Shown here piece by piece: positions 11,202 through 22,869 of a stretch of 64,000 nt of DNA. The position numbers and the translations under genes are program-made. The notes below the pieces were generated by a model. That model worked only from the letters and a program-made list of their open reading frames with translations, searched no databases and had not been told where the DNA came from. The stretch is from positions 72,992,069-73,056,068 of the forward strand of contig NC_030811.1 of assembly GCF_001704415.2 (NCBI RefSeq), given 5' to 3'. Every line of letters starts with the position of its first letter. Position 1 is the stretch's first letter. This DNA comes from Capra hircus (Eukaryota; Chordata; Mammalia; Artiodactyla; Bovidae).

Positions 11202-14030
11202 TCAGTTCAGTTCAGTTCATTTGCTCAGTCGTGTCCGACTCTCTGCAACCCCATGAATCGCAGCACACCAGGTCACCCTGTCCATCACCAACTCCCAGAG
11301 TTCACTCAGACTCACGTCCATCAAGTCAGTGATGCCATCCAGCATATCATCCTCTGTCGTCCCCTTCTCCTCCTGCTCCCAATCCCTCCCAGCATCAGAG
11401 TCTTTTCCAGTGAGTCAACTCTTCACATGAGGTGGCCAAAGTACTGGAGTTTCAGCTTTAGCATCATTCCTTCCAAAGAAATCCCAGGGCTGATCTCCTT
11501 CAGAATGGACTGGTTGGATCTCCTTGCAGTCCAAGGGACTCTCAAGAGTCTTCTCCAACACCACAGTTCAAAAGCATCAATCCTTCGGCGCTCAGCCTTC
11601 TTCACAGTCCAACTCTCACATCCATACATGATCACAGGAAAAACCATAGCCTTGAGTAGACGGACCTTTGTTGACAAAGTAATGTCTCTGCCTTTGAATA
11701 TGCTGTCTAGATTTATCATAACTTTTCTTCCAAGGAGTAAGCATCTTTTAATTTCACGGCTGCAGTCACCATCTGCAGTGATTTTGGAGCCCAAAAAATA
11801 AAGTCTGACACTGTTTCCCCATCTATTTCCCATGAAGTGATGGGACCGGATGCCATGATCTTAGGTTTCTGAATGTTGAGCTTTAAGTCAACTTTTTCAC
11901 TCTCCTCTTTCACTCTCATCAAGAGGTTTTTTAGTTCCTCTTCACTTTCTGCCATAAGGGTAGTGTCATCTGCATATCTGAGGTTATTGATATTTCTCCT
12001 GGCAATCTTGATTCCAGCTTGTGTTTCTTCCAGTCCAGCGTTTCTCATGATGTATTCTGCATAGAAGTTAAATAAGCAGGGTGACAATATACAGGCTTGA
12101 CGTACTCCTTTTCCTATTTGGAACCAGTCTGTTGTTCCATGTCCAGTTCTAACTGTTGCTTCCTGACCTGCATACAGATTTCTCAAGAGGCAAGTCAGGT
12201 GGTCTGGTATTCCCATCTCTTTCAGAACTTTCCACAGTTTATTATGATCCACACAGTCAAAGGCTTTACCATAGTCAATAAAGCAGAAATAGATGTTTTT
12301 CTGGAACTCTCTTTTCCCATGATCCAGCAGATGTTGGCAATTTGATCTCTGGTTCCTCTGCCTGTTCTAAAACCAGCTTGAACATCAGGAAGTTCTTGGT
12401 TCACGTATTGCTGAAGCCTGGCTTGGAGAATTTTGAGCATTACTTTACTAGCATGTGAGATGAGTGCAATTGTGCGGTAGTTTGAGCATTCTTTGGCATT
12501 GCCTTTCTTTGGGATTGGAATGAAAACTGACCTTTTCCAGTCCTGTGGCCACTGCTGAGTTTTCCACATTTGCTGGCATATTGAGTGCAGCACTTTCACA
12601 GCATCACCTTTCAGGATTTGAAATAGCTCCACTGGAATGCCATCACCTCCACTAGCTTTGTTCATAGCGATGCTTTCTAAGGCCCACTTGACTTCACATT
12701 CCAAGATCTCTGGCTCTACATGAGTGATCACACCATCATGATTATCCAGGTCATGAAGATCTTTTTTCTACAGTTCTTCTGTGTATTCTTGTCACCTTTT
12801 CTTAATATCTTCTGCTTCTGTTAGGTCCATATCATTTCTGTCCTTTATCGAGCCCATCTTTGCATGAAATGTTCCCTTGGTATCTCTAATTTTCTTGAAG
12901 ACATCTCTAGTCTTTCCCATTCTGTTGTTTTCCTCTATTTCTTTGCACTGATCGCTGAAAAAGGCTTTCTTATCTCTTCTTGCTATTCTCTGGAACCCTG
13001 CATTCAGATGCTTATATCTTTCTTTTTCTCCTTTGCTTTTCACTTCTCTTCTTTTCACAGCTATTTGTAAGGCCTCCCCAGACAGCCATTTTGCTTTTTT
13101 GCATTTCTTTGCCATGGGGATGGTCTTGATCCCTGACTCCTGTACAATGTCACGAACCTCATTCCATAGTTCATCAGGCACTCTATCCTTCAGATCTAGG
13201 CCCTTAAATCTACTTCTCACTTCCACTGTATAGTCATAAGGGATTTGATTTAGGTCATACCTGAAAGGTCTAGCGTTTTTCCCTACTTTCTTCAATTTAA
13301 GTCTGAATTTTGCAATAAGGAGTTCATGATCTGAGCCACAGTCAGCCCCTGGTCTTGTTTTTGTTGACTGTATAGAGCTTCTCCACCTTTGGCTGCAAAG
13401 AATATAATCAGTCTGATTTTGGTGTTGACCATCTGGTGATGTCCATGTGTAGAGTCTTCTCTTGTGTTGTTGGAAGAGGGTGTTTGCTATGACCAGTGCA
13501 TTTTCTTAGCAAAACTCTATTAGTCTTTGCCCTGCTTCATTCCACATTCCAAGGCCAAATTTGCCTGTTACTCCAGGTGTTTCTTGACTTCCTACTTTTG
13601 CATTTCAGTCCCCTATAATGAAAAGGACATCGTTTTTGGGTGTTAGTTCAAAAAGGTCTTGTAGGTCTTCGTTCAACTTCAGCTTCTTCAGCGTTACTGG
13701 CTGGGGCATAGACTTGGATTACTGTGATATTGAATGGTTTGCCTTAGAAACAAACAGAGATCATTCTGTCATTTTTGAGACTGCATCCAAGTACTGCATT
13801 TTGGACTCTCTTGTTGACCATGATGGCTACTGCATTTCTTCTGAGGGATTCCTGCCCGCAGTAGTAGATATAATGGTCATCTGAGTTAAATTCACCCATT
13901 CCAGTCCATTTTAGTTCGCTGATTCCTAGAATGTCGTTCACTCTTGCCATCTCTTGTTCGACCACTTCCAATTTGCCTTGATTCATGGACCTGACATTCC
14001 AGGTTCCTATGCAATATTGCTCTTTACAGC
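11202..14030 (-). pseudogene. BovB (RTE) LINE, minus strand, defective
   Basis: A long, 5'-truncated BovB retrotransposon of about 2.8 kb. Full-length BovB is about 3.2 kb and encodes one polyprotein with an APE-type endonuclease and a reverse transcriptase. On the minus strand the remnants run in order: the endonuclease start (13986-13744, with ILGISELKWTG), the connecting region (13295-12792), reverse-transcriptase fingers and palm (12731-12222), the catalytic palm with an intact YADD box whose codons lie at 11976-11965, and the C-terminal region (11833-11423). Stops and frameshifts separate these blocks, so no active enzyme can be made. The plus-strand left end is the typical 'agttcagttcagttc' BovB 3' terminus. 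No clear target duplication was found. Confidence 0.95.
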
Positions 14031-14059
14031 ATCTAGTCTATTAAGACCTGCATTTCATG

Positions 14060-14335
14060 GACAGCCTCTGCAACTAGCATTTACTAAGGACCTACTATGT
14101 TCTCACAGCTGTGCAAAGTGTATTACAAAGGATGCTTTAATTAATCCACATGACAACTTTATAAGGCAGTTTCCATTATCTCAGGGGGAAAAAGACCAAT
14201 ATTTATAAATTTTAAATATTTCTCCAAAGGTTTTTTTTTTTTTTAATGTGCCAGTAAATGTTGGAGTTAGAACTTGGAACTGGTCAACACAACTACAGAG
14301 TTCATGCTCTCGGTCACTGCAACATGTTGCCGAAC
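14060..14335 (-). repeat. MIR SINE, minus strand
   Basis: The blocks 'acctactatgttctcacagc', 'ttaattaatccacatgacaa', 'ataaggcagtttccattatc' and, after a T run at 14229-14244, 'gagttcatgctctcggtcac' give the reverse complement of a MIR element in the right order. Confidence 0.75.
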
Positions 14336-15085
14336 TAGATAGAAATAACCAAAACAGAAAACAAACTCCAATGCCCTGGGTAGAGGAACAGTCTTTACAA
14401 TGAGCCCAACCCCTAGAAACACAAAACACCCCACTCTGGTATCACAATTAAAATTTGGGGGGTAGGAAAGTTGGAACAAATACATTTTCCATAGAGACAG
14501 AAAGAAGTGATGAGGAAGACAGACAAGAATGAAAAGTCTTCTTAGATGCAAAGAGTTTTCTTTCCCTGGCAACCTCAACTGTTCCTTGTAAATGCCTGGT
14601 TCAAGGACTTCCAATCGGGCCCCAGGCAAGGTGCAATTTCCCCACTTTCCCTCTAGAAGCAGCTGTGTTGGCCTCACCCCAACTGACCCTCCCAAGGAAA
14701 AGGGTTGAAGGTGTCAGCAACTTTTTTCATTGGCAGAGGAATAGTGAGTATGAGGATTCTCAGGGCACAGGAAACGTGGCCTCAATTTTCCTGGAAAATG
14801 ACCACTTGTTTATCTCCTTGGAATTTGGAGAGAATGTCATGAATACTCTTTCCTCATCAAGCCCCTGGCTGACCCTACCCTGAAAACTTAACCCCTGGTG
14901 GGAAGGAGAGAAGCATCTTATCCATAGCAAGGTCATTGCCCCCAAGCTCTGGGTTTCAGAGCAGATTCTCCTAAGCCATTTCCTCCCAGGTTTTATGTCC
15001 AGATTGTGTGAAAAGATTCCATAGATAAACCAGAAGTACCCAGAAGCATATATTAGAATATGTTCTCACTTAACTATGCTTTTAA
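14336..15085. other. Unique sequence, no gene recognised
   Basis: No repeat was recognised. The 142-codon minus frame at 14267-14695 overlaps the MIR and shows no domain, so it is not called as a gene. Confidence 0.4.
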
Positions 15086-15205
15086 AATAGTGATCAGTAT
15101 AAACAAGTTGCAAGGACCAACGTCGTATGTTATAAAACAGGATTATGATTGATACAATTCTGTACACTTGAAACCAGTAACAAGCAATATAAAATAAACA
15201 AGTAG
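15086..15205 (+). repeat. Old L1 3' end remnant
   Basis: The sequence 'caattctgtacacttgaaac' followed by 'cagtaacaagcaatataaaa' is the usual terminal L1 3' UTR text, in short and diverged form. Confidence 0.55.
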
Positions 15206-15639
15206 TAGGTATTAGCCTGATGATCTAATTAACAGACTGTGACAATCACAGTCCTGGAGTTGTTTTTTGCTTATCGTCAACTGTTATTAATAGCTACTTA
15301 ACCTAACCTTGTTCTCTTTTCAGACTCAGTAAACACACTTCTAACTTGTCCAAACCCCTGCCTTACAGTAAAACACTCGTAAGAATATTTACTGCTCAAG
15401 CCCCAATAATGCAGTATTTTCAGATAGACTCTCCTCACATCAAAGTCCTTGTAAAAGCTCCTGTTAAGTTCTTCCTTTTCTTGTAGGAAAAGGTGGCTCG
15501 TTACCAGAAGGTATGATGCTGTTCCCACATATTCAAGAGCTCTGAAGACCACAAATGATCACATATCTTCCCGAGCTTTGACCAAAACCCAAGGAGAGAA
15601 GACTGGCCTGCAACATCAGCTAGGTAGGAAGTGCCCACA
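15206..15639. other. Unique sequence, nothing recognised
   Basis: No repeat family and no convincing coding frame was found. The 84-codon minus frame at 15298-15552 has no recognisable domain. Confidence 0.4.
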
Positions 15640-15852
15640 CTCTGGACAGAGTACTGCTTGGGTTCAGATCCCAGCTCTGCCTCTTAACAGCTATGTGAAC
15701 CTGGACAAGATACTTCACTTCCCTGTGCGTTGGTCATGCCATCTGTGAAATGGGTTTCTCCTTCACAGGTTTAAGGAACAAATGAGAAGTTACATGTAAA
15801 ACATATAGCAATATGACTGCACAGAGAAAACACTCAGTAAACATTCATTTTA
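15640..15852 (+). repeat. MIR SINE, plus strand
   Basis: The landmarks 'gggttcagatcccagctctg', 'cagctatgtgaacctggaca', 'ccatctgtgaaatgggtttc' and 'acactcagtaaacattc' follow the MIR consensus order in sense. Confidence 0.85.
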
Positions 15853-15879
15853 TTTATTTTTCTCTCAACCCTTTCTTCA

Positions 15880-15995
15880 CCTAGAAAATCAGAAGTGATT
15901 ATATTTCTCCACTTCTTAGGGTTGTCAGGAGAATTAAATGAGATAACGCATGGACTTTTCAATGCCTAGCACCATAGTCAATAAATGTTAGTGGA
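15880..15995 (+). repeat. MIR SINE 3' half, plus strand
   Basis: The blocks 'cttagggttgtcaggagaat', 'taaatgagataacgcatgga' and 'gtcaataaatgttagtggat' match the 3' half of a second MIR immediately downstream of the first. Confidence 0.75.
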
Positions 15996-18565
15996 TTATT
16001 TTAAACTTTATACTTTTCATTTCAATTTCCAATTGAATCAAGAATTTAGAAATCAGAACACAACTGCTTTCCCTACTAAGATTCACAGGTAATAGTTTTC
16101 TAGTTAGTCCTTTTTGTCTTTATATTCCTTCTTTTTTGTTTTTTTTTTGAGCAAACCCTGACACATGAGTCAGATTATAATGGTACTGGCATGACTCCAT
16201 GAAGTGCTAGCCAAGTGAGCTCAAGAAATATCACAATCTTAGGTTTCTTAACTGTAAAACCAGATAAAAATGTCTCTCTTTTAAAGTAGAAAAATCTCCA
16301 GAGGGTAATAAATGAAACATGCTTTGTAAACAATTAAACAATGCAGCAATGTAAGACCTCATCATTTTCCCAGGATGAATGAGGACTTACTAGAATAAAT
16401 AGAACATAATATAGATCTATAAAGCAGTTTCTCCATTGACTAGAGCAGATTTAAGTTTTAATCTGCTTTAAATGGTTAAGAATCTCTTGGGAGAAGATTC
16501 TTCTCTTGGGAGAAGCTGAATAGGACAGAATTCCACCACAACCATCAGTTAATCAATGTGTGTGCTATAGGAAATGGGGCCAAAAGAATAGGAAATAGAT
16601 ATACTTTTTTCACATGGATCAAGAAGCTAAGCTTTACTTCCAAGTGCCAGGCCAAGTCTTCAGGCATTTTGTGGATATGTTTGCTTCACGTTAATTTTTA
16701 TTCCACGTCTCAACGGTCTCTAATGTAGACAATGAGCTACATTGTCGATCTCTTTGATCGATACTTTGACGATCTCTCAGTCTCTCTTCCTCTCTTTTTC
16801 TCCCACTCTCTAAAAATAAATCCACAAACATCAACAGAACGTGGTAGGTAAGCGTTCACACTTCTACTAGAAAATGAATATTAATTAATTCAAGAAAAAA
16901 AATCCTTATTTCCAATCCTCAAAATGGTAGGTATCTTTCTTTTTTCCCTCTATTTTTCTTTAAAGCAAATACATTTTTTCTATTTGAATTTATGAATTGG
17001 TATATGCCTAAGAAAGTTAAAAGAAGATTTGAGATGCAAGAAAAGGAATCTTTGTTACCTTTTCCCTTTTACCTCCACACAGGCAGTAGCACTGGTAACC
17101 CAAATAGCTAGCCATTAAGATCTCCGTGTTAATCCACCCTAAAATATCCTACTATTAGTTCCATACCAAATGCATTTTGTTCTGATGAGGAAGATGCTCA
17201 GAGCAGTCAAAATGTTGATAAAACCCATGAAAAAGGAAGAAGAGGAAACACTTTCATCTCACAATGAGCGTATCAATGTACAAAGAAACTGAAGCCTACA
17301 GCCCCCGTCACATGCCAACCTGCAGTTCAGTGTGAGATCAGAGAACTTCCTCCTAGTGGCTGCATCTATTCCTAATTGCCCTACTTAAAAGGGAAAAAAA
17401 AGTGAGAGAAATATAAATTGGGGTTTATGTGTGTGTGTAAACAGATCTTTTTCCACTGTGTATTTACTGATTGTCTACCCTAAGCAGAGCACTGCCAGGC
17501 ACACAAGGCTAAATGAGACATGGTCTGCTCTGTTGCAAAGGTTTCCTTCCAGAAAAGTGGATTAGACAGAACAATGGGGCCTTATACCCACCCCTCTCCC
17601 TACCCCCTCACTCCCACTCTCCCCGCAACCCCTACCCCCTCCCATTCTGCCTACTGCCCCACACACACCCCCACCATCGCTTCAACCAGCAGACCATAAT
17701 CTGAAGCAGGTCGTGAATCCCCTCCTTCACAATCTTCCATAAGGGTTAGAGTCCTCCCTTTTCATTCCTCCTGGGCTCATCACAGCTGGAATCCAAGCCC
17801 AGCATGCCCAGCCCACACAGAGTTCTCTAGCACCCCCCAAATAAACCATGTGACTGTGCCCAGCCCTAGCTCCAGCTCTCTTCTTTGCTGCCAGAACTGC
17901 TGCTGCTTTTCGCTTCCCACCTGCACCCGGCACTTCACCCCCCACCCTACCCCACTCCCACCCAGGAAGCTGTCCCTACTCCCACCTGCCTCCCCCTGCA
18001 GCCCCTCGTATCCCCTGCCCACCAGCCCTGGAGATGCTGTCTCTATCGTTGTGTCATTTTCCATCATTCTCCCCAGCTCCACCATGAACCTGAGGAGGCA
18101 AGAACCATGTCTTTATCCTCTCTGCCCTCAGAGCCAAGGGCAGAAAAACTTAAGAAATCTGTGGTCTTGAATTAAATAGAATACTATAAAGCAGTCCATG
18201 CTGACTGTCTTCAGAGGGACCCCTAGAGAGTCGTGAAAGTCCAATGGAAGAAGAGAGGAAGAGGAAGTTACAGAAAGGATTCTTTCCAGCAGCCTGAAAT
18301 AAAACCTGCAGTGTCAAGAAATCAATAGATTCTCAAATCTCAGAAATGCACAAGGATAAAGGGCACATACTCCTGCAAGTGCCAACAGAAACCTTTAGCT
18401 AAATAAACAGTGATGTAATATTAGTAAAAATCAAAATAAACCTTTTTAAAAACAAATAGTGCGTGAGCCACAGCTTTAAGCTTGTAAACTGACTTTTAAA
18501 GGGGCATAGGGCAGAGGTTAAGAACCATCAGGAATACCTCCACTATGAAGCAACATGCACTGGCG
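15996..18565. other. Unique sequence; C-rich tract at 17575-17690
   Basis: This is the longest repeat-poor stretch on the left side. It holds a cluster of short inverted and direct repeats at 16446-16515 and 16722-16746, and a C-rich low-complexity tract at about 17575-17690 and 17930-18000. Short frames near 17.7-18.2 kb on both strands follow the C-rich composition and have no recognisable domain. Confidence 0.4.
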
Positions 18566-18569
18566 AAAC

Positions 18570-18625
18570 ACAAGACCTTTGAACTCACAGCTTTAGTTCA
18601 AATCTTGGTTCTGCCATTTGGTAGC
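18570..18625 (+). repeat. MIR fragment
   Basis: The pieces 'gttcaaatcttggttctgcc' and 'atttggtagctg' match the 5' part of MIR. Only about 55 bp remain before an L1 tail begins. Confidence 0.55.
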
Positions 18626-18634
18626 TGTTTACAG

Positions 18635-19508
18635 TGGCTATCATCAAAAAGACATGAGATAAATGCTGGAAACTCTTGTGCACTGTTGGTGGGAATGTAA
18701 ACTGCTGCAGCCACTATGGGAAACAATGAAGAGGTTCCTCAAAAATAGTTAAACACAGAAGTGCCATACGATGCAGCAATTCCACCTCTGGGACCATTTC
18801 CAAAGGAAATGAAAACACTAACTCAAAAGATATCTGCATCACCATGTTCACAGCAGCAATATTTGAGAGTCAAGGCATGGAAACACCTACTGACATATGA
18901 ATGGATCAAGAAAACATGATATATACACACACATAATGGAATATTATTCAGCCATTAAAAATGAGGGGACCCTACTCTCTGCTACAATATGGATGGATCT
19001 TGAGGGCATTATACTAAATGAAGTAAATCAGGCAGAGAAAGACAAAAACCATATGATCTCATTTATATGTAGAATCTAAAAAATGAAAAAACAAAAGCAA
19101 AAACTCAGACTCATAGAAAAATACAGAGTCTGTCACCACCAGACTCTGGAGGCAGGGGAGGGGAGAATTGGAAGCAGGTGGTCAAAGAACAAGTTTCCAG
19201 TTTACAAGATAGATAAGCGCTGGGTGGGCAGGGATGTGCAGCATGACGGCTATAGTTAACACAGCTGCATGACATACAGCAAAGGTGTTGGGAGTAAATC
19301 CTAAGAGCTCTCATCACAAGGAAAAAAAAATTTTTTTCCTTTTTTTTTTTTGCTTTCTCTTTTTATATTTTCTCCTTTTTCTATATCAGACGATGATGCC
19401 ATCCAAACTTACTGAGTTAATCATTTCACTATATATGTAAGTCAAACCATTATGCTGTATACCTTGAACTTCTACAGTGATATATGCCAATTATATCTCA
19501 GCAAAACT
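18635..19508 (+). repeat. Old L1 ORF2 tail and 3' UTR
   Basis: Sense-oriented L1 text runs from 'cactgttggtgggaatgtaa' (about 18680) through 'tggaatattattcagccatt' (about 18936), 'aatatggatggatcttgagg' and 'tttatatgtagaatctaaaa', to an end near 'gccaattatatctcagcaaa' at about 19485. A T-rich stretch near 19330-19380 interrupts the 3' UTR. It is too diverged to code. Confidence 0.85.
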
Positions 19509-20030
19509 GGGGAGGGGGTGAGGAGATGGGTAAAGAAGATCCCGAATATAAAAGGTTGCCACTCTGAATGGAGTGGCCCCGGTAGACCTGCCTGAGAAGG
19601 TAATGTTTAAGCAAAGAGGGTGAGGGAGGGAGCTCTTCAGATACCTGAGGGAAGAGTGGTCCAGGCAGGAAAAATAACCAGTGCAAAGGTCCCGGGGCAG
19701 AGTCATCCTTAATGTGTTCCAGCTTCACAGGGGTGTCAAGAGTAGCTGGAGCAGGGGAAACAAGGAAAGCTGCAGAAGAGAAGGTCAGGGGGAATAGGCC
19801 ACTATAAAGACTTTGGTTCTGATTTGAAAGACAGAGATCCATGGTGTGGTTTTGAATATGGAGTCACTCTGACTGCATCAGCCTAGAGATGAAAAGGAGG
19901 GACCAACTGTAAAGACAGAAGCAGGAAGAACCACTAGAACGCTTTTATATAAAATCAAACGAGTGATTATGGCAACCAGAACAGAGCTGTAGCAGCAGAG
20001 GTGAAAAGTGCAGCAATCCTGGCTACACCG
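19509..20030. other. Unique sequence, nothing recognised
   Basis: No known repeat was recognised. Overlapping frames on the minus strand at 19491-19842 lack any recognisable domain. Confidence 0.4.
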
Positions 20031-20231
20031 CTGACCTTTGAACAACATGTGTTTGAACTGCTTGGGTCCGTTATATGCAACGGTAAACACTGCAGTCCTA
20101 CAGGATTCACGGCTGGTTGGGTCCCAGGATATGGAACCACAGATAGAGAGAGCTGACTATAAAGTTATAATGTGGATTTCTGACTGCACAGAGGGCCTGC
20201 ACCCCTAACCTCCACACTGTTCAAGGGTCAA
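20031..20231. mobile_element. Small DNA-transposon-like repeat with inverted ends
   Basis: The left end 'tgacctttgaacaaca' and the right end 'actgttcaagggtca' are near-perfect inverted repeats of each other (left tgacctttgaacaac, right complement tgacccttgaacagt). The interior includes 'gtttgaactgcttgggtccg'. This fits a known type of short non-autonomous mammalian DNA element whose family I do not name by eye. Confidence 0.65.
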
Positions 20232-20577
20232 CTATACACTGAAGCTGAGCTAGTTGGATGGATATAAAACGTGAGAGAGAGGAGGCAGGAAGCATCTGGT
20301 GTGAGCAAACTGTAAGGATGGAGTTGCTGTTCACTGCGGTGGGGAAGGCTCTTAGGAGGGCCAGGTAGGTGATCGGGCATTTGGCTGTGGACATGTTGAG
20401 TCTGAGAAGCCCTGTACACATCCCAGAAAAGATGTGAAGGACACAGTTGAAAGTCAGAGGTAGCTGGTATCTGAATTTGGGAGACAAGATATGGGTCAGC
20501 TGAGATGATGTGTTAGAAATTACAGTCCACTTAACTATGGCCTTGAGTGTTATGTCACACCATAATTAGTCTTGAAC

Positions 20578-20712
20578 CTGCGGTTCTCAAATTCTAGAGT
20601 TCACAAAAATCACCAGGAATGCTTATAAAATACTGATTCTTGGACCCCATCCCCAGAGAGTCTAATTCAATTGGTTCTGGGATCCAGGGATAAGGGTGGG
20701 GAGGGAGAGCAA
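20578..20712 (+). mobile_element. MER5-type (hAT-Charlie) element
   Basis: The sequence 'cggttctcaaattctagagt', 'aaaaatcaccaggaatgctt', 'ggaccccatccccagagagt' and 'ctaattcaattggttctggg' follows the MER5A consensus order. It is a non-autonomous fossil. Confidence 0.8.
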
Positions 20713-20714
20713 GG

Positions 20715-21205
20715 AATGTATATTGCTGAGCTCAAGGGATTCAGAAGGAGTTGACTCACAGACCAACCTCTGAAAAAATCTCAAGGTCTCTTCCCTTCTT
20801 CCCAAATCAGATATTCCAACTATCTGGACAATATTTCCTTAATTTCTCCAATGACTCATAAAAATATGCCCTCCTTCAAAATATTAAGGAGGTGGGGGAC
20901 AATGGTGCTGGACGAAGAGTGATGACACTTGTTTAAAGCACATCTCACCTGCTGCTTCATTATAGACAGTCTGAAGTTTGGTTTGGTCAGTTCCATCACA
21001 GCAGAGCTGAGCCATGAGTTCAGTTGGAAAGTGGACCCAGGATGGTCTCCGATCCTTCATGCTTGTTCCATCTTAACTGCTGTTCACCCTAATCCTGCAT
21101 GCCACAGTTATAGCAACGGAGTCATGTTAACAAAACTCTCCTCTGAGAAAACAGTGCTGAGTATCTACATGGACTACATGATGTGAACATTTTCTGTGTT
21201 TAAGT
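20715..21205. other. Unique sequence, nothing recognised
   Basis: No repeat was recognised. A purine-rich tract lies at about 20690-20720, and the 85-codon plus frame at 20929-21186 shows no domain. Confidence 0.4.
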
Positions 21206-21207
21206 AT

Positions 21208-21345
21208 CCTATGCTGTTGTTCAGTCACTCAGTCCTATCCAACTCTTTGTGACCCCCATGGACTGCAGCACTCCAGGCCTCCCTGTCTTTCACTGTCTTC
21301 CGGAGCTTGTTCAAACTCATGTCCATTGAGTCAGTGATGTATCCT
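21208..21345 (-). repeat. BovB 3' fragment, minus strand
   Basis: The sequence 'tgttcagtcactcagtccta', 'gactgcagcactccaggcct' and 'tcatgtccattgagtcagtg' is the reverse complement of the BovB 3' end, truncated to about 140 bp. Confidence 0.8.
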
Positions 21346-21349
21346 ACAC

Positions 21350-21573
21350 ATGTGTGCTAAATCACTTCAGCTGTGTCGGACTCTGGGTGACCCTATGGAC
21401 TGTAGCCCCCCCAGGCTCCTCTGTTCATGGGGTTTCTCCAGGCAAGAAAGCTAGAATGGGTTGCCATGCCCTCCTCCAGGGGATCTTCCCAACCCAGGGA
21501 TCAAACCCGTGTCTCTTGTGCCTCCTGCACTGGCAGGCGGGTTCTTCACCGCTAGAGCCGCCAGGGAAGCCCA
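21350..21573 (-). repeat. Bov-tA SINE, minus strand
   Basis: The body and the reverse-complement head are complete, from 'gctaaatcacttcagctgtg' to 'gagccgccagggaagccca'. It directly follows a BovB 3' fragment. Confidence 0.9.
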
Positions 21574-21604
21574 AGTATCCTATACCTAATATCAGTCACA
21601 CAAT

Positions 21605-22145
21605 AGGACACCATGCTTCCTTGAAGGGTGTGGCAGCCAGCCTGCAAGATGGTCCCCACTGATGCTCACCTCTAGTGATCATGCCGTTTTGTAGACCCCT
21701 CCCCATTGAATAAGAGTAGAATAAACAAGTGACAGTAGGTGACTTCCAAAGTTAGACCATAAAGTCACAAAAGGCTTGCGGCTCCATCCTGCTCTCCTAG
21801 AGCTCTTACCCTGGGGGAAGCTGGCAGCCATGCTGTGAGGATGCTCAAGCGACCCTGTGGAGAGGCCCAATGAAGGCAGAGAGAGAGAGACCTCCTACCA
21901 ACAGCCAGCACCAATTTGCCAGCCACATGAGTTCAAGTGGATTCTCAAGCCCCAGTTAGGCCTTCAGATGACCTTAGCCCCAGCAGACTTCTGCTGCAAC
22001 TTCATGAGAAATCTCGAGCCAGGATCACCCACCGAAGCTGCTCCTGAATTCCAGATCCACAGATACTATGAAAGGAAGGAAATGACGATTCTCATTTTAA
22101 GCTAAGTGTTGGGGTGATATGTTTTATAGCAATAAGTAAATAAAA
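21605..22145 (+). mobile_element. ERVL-MaLR-type LTR remnant
   Basis: The blocks 'gggaagctggcagccatgct', 'accctgtggagaggcccaat', 'caacagccagcaccaatttg', 'ggccttcagatgaccttagc' and 'tcatgagaaatctcgagcca' are familiar from MLT1-like LTRs. It is diverged, with no internal retroviral sequence beside it, so I read it as an old solo LTR. Family assignment is by eye only. Confidence 0.65.
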
Positions 22146-22184
22146 AGGGATACCCTAAGTGTTCTCACAGCTTCCCATAAAGAA

Positions 22185-22402
22185 GCTCATTAAAACTCCT
22201 ATGAATGCAGTGAGGTAAGCACTTTTTAGTAAGCCCTCATATTAAAAGAAAGAAATAAAGAAGGAGGAAGGAAAAGAAAACAAGCATTGAGAAGTTAAGT
22301 TCTTAGCCAAGGCTACTCACTCTGGAAGTAGAACAGGGGTGGAAACCAGGCAGTCTGGCTCCAAAGTTTGTGTTCTTAGCCACCACACTGTCCTGCCTTG
22401 GG
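22185..22402 (-). repeat. MIR SINE, minus strand
   Basis: The sequences 'ccaaggctactcactctgga', 'gaaaccaggcagtctggctc' and 'ttagccaccacactgtcctg' are the reverse complement of the MIR 5' half. A purine-rich insertion at about 22245-22285 splits it. Confidence 0.75.
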
Positions 22403-22684
22403 TGTGGGAGTTGCCTTGAAAAGAAAATATTTGTGCTTCTTAGCTTATTCTGAGTAATACTTTGTACTCTAAAATACCCCTTCTCTGTTTTGGCATTTAC
22501 GCATAGTACTTTTTTTAGAAACTGACTGCAGTTCAAGACGTGATTTTTGACTTGGAGTAAACATTACTTTCTTCCAAAAAACACATTTCTAACACTATAA
22601 AACATCACTGGGAAAAAGTATTCAGGGATCAAAGTTTCACTTCACCATCAAGCTATAGGCTTTTCAAAACAAGGCCCACCTCTT

Positions 22685-22868
22685 TCAGCCCAGCCTGCAA
22701 TGAAGAAGACCTGGGTTCAATCCCTGGGTTGGGAAGATCCCCTGGAAAAGGAAATGGCAACCCACTCTGGTATTCTTGCCTGGAGAATCCCATGGACAGA
22801 GGAGCCTGGCAGGCTACAGTCCATAGGGTCACAAGAAGCCAAACACGACTAAGCGACTAAGCGCAGCA
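22685..22868 (+). repeat. Bov-tA SINE, plus strand
   Basis: It runs from 'gggttcaatccctgggttgg' through 'tggcaacccactctggtatt' to 'acgactaagcgactaagcgc'. The first part of the tRNA-like head is missing or diverged. Confidence 0.9.
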
Positions 22869-22869
22869 C

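Noticed and set aside
21605..22145. Possible endogenous retrovirus with coding genes
   Set aside because: Only LTR-like text is present. No gag, pol or env sequence was seen beside it.
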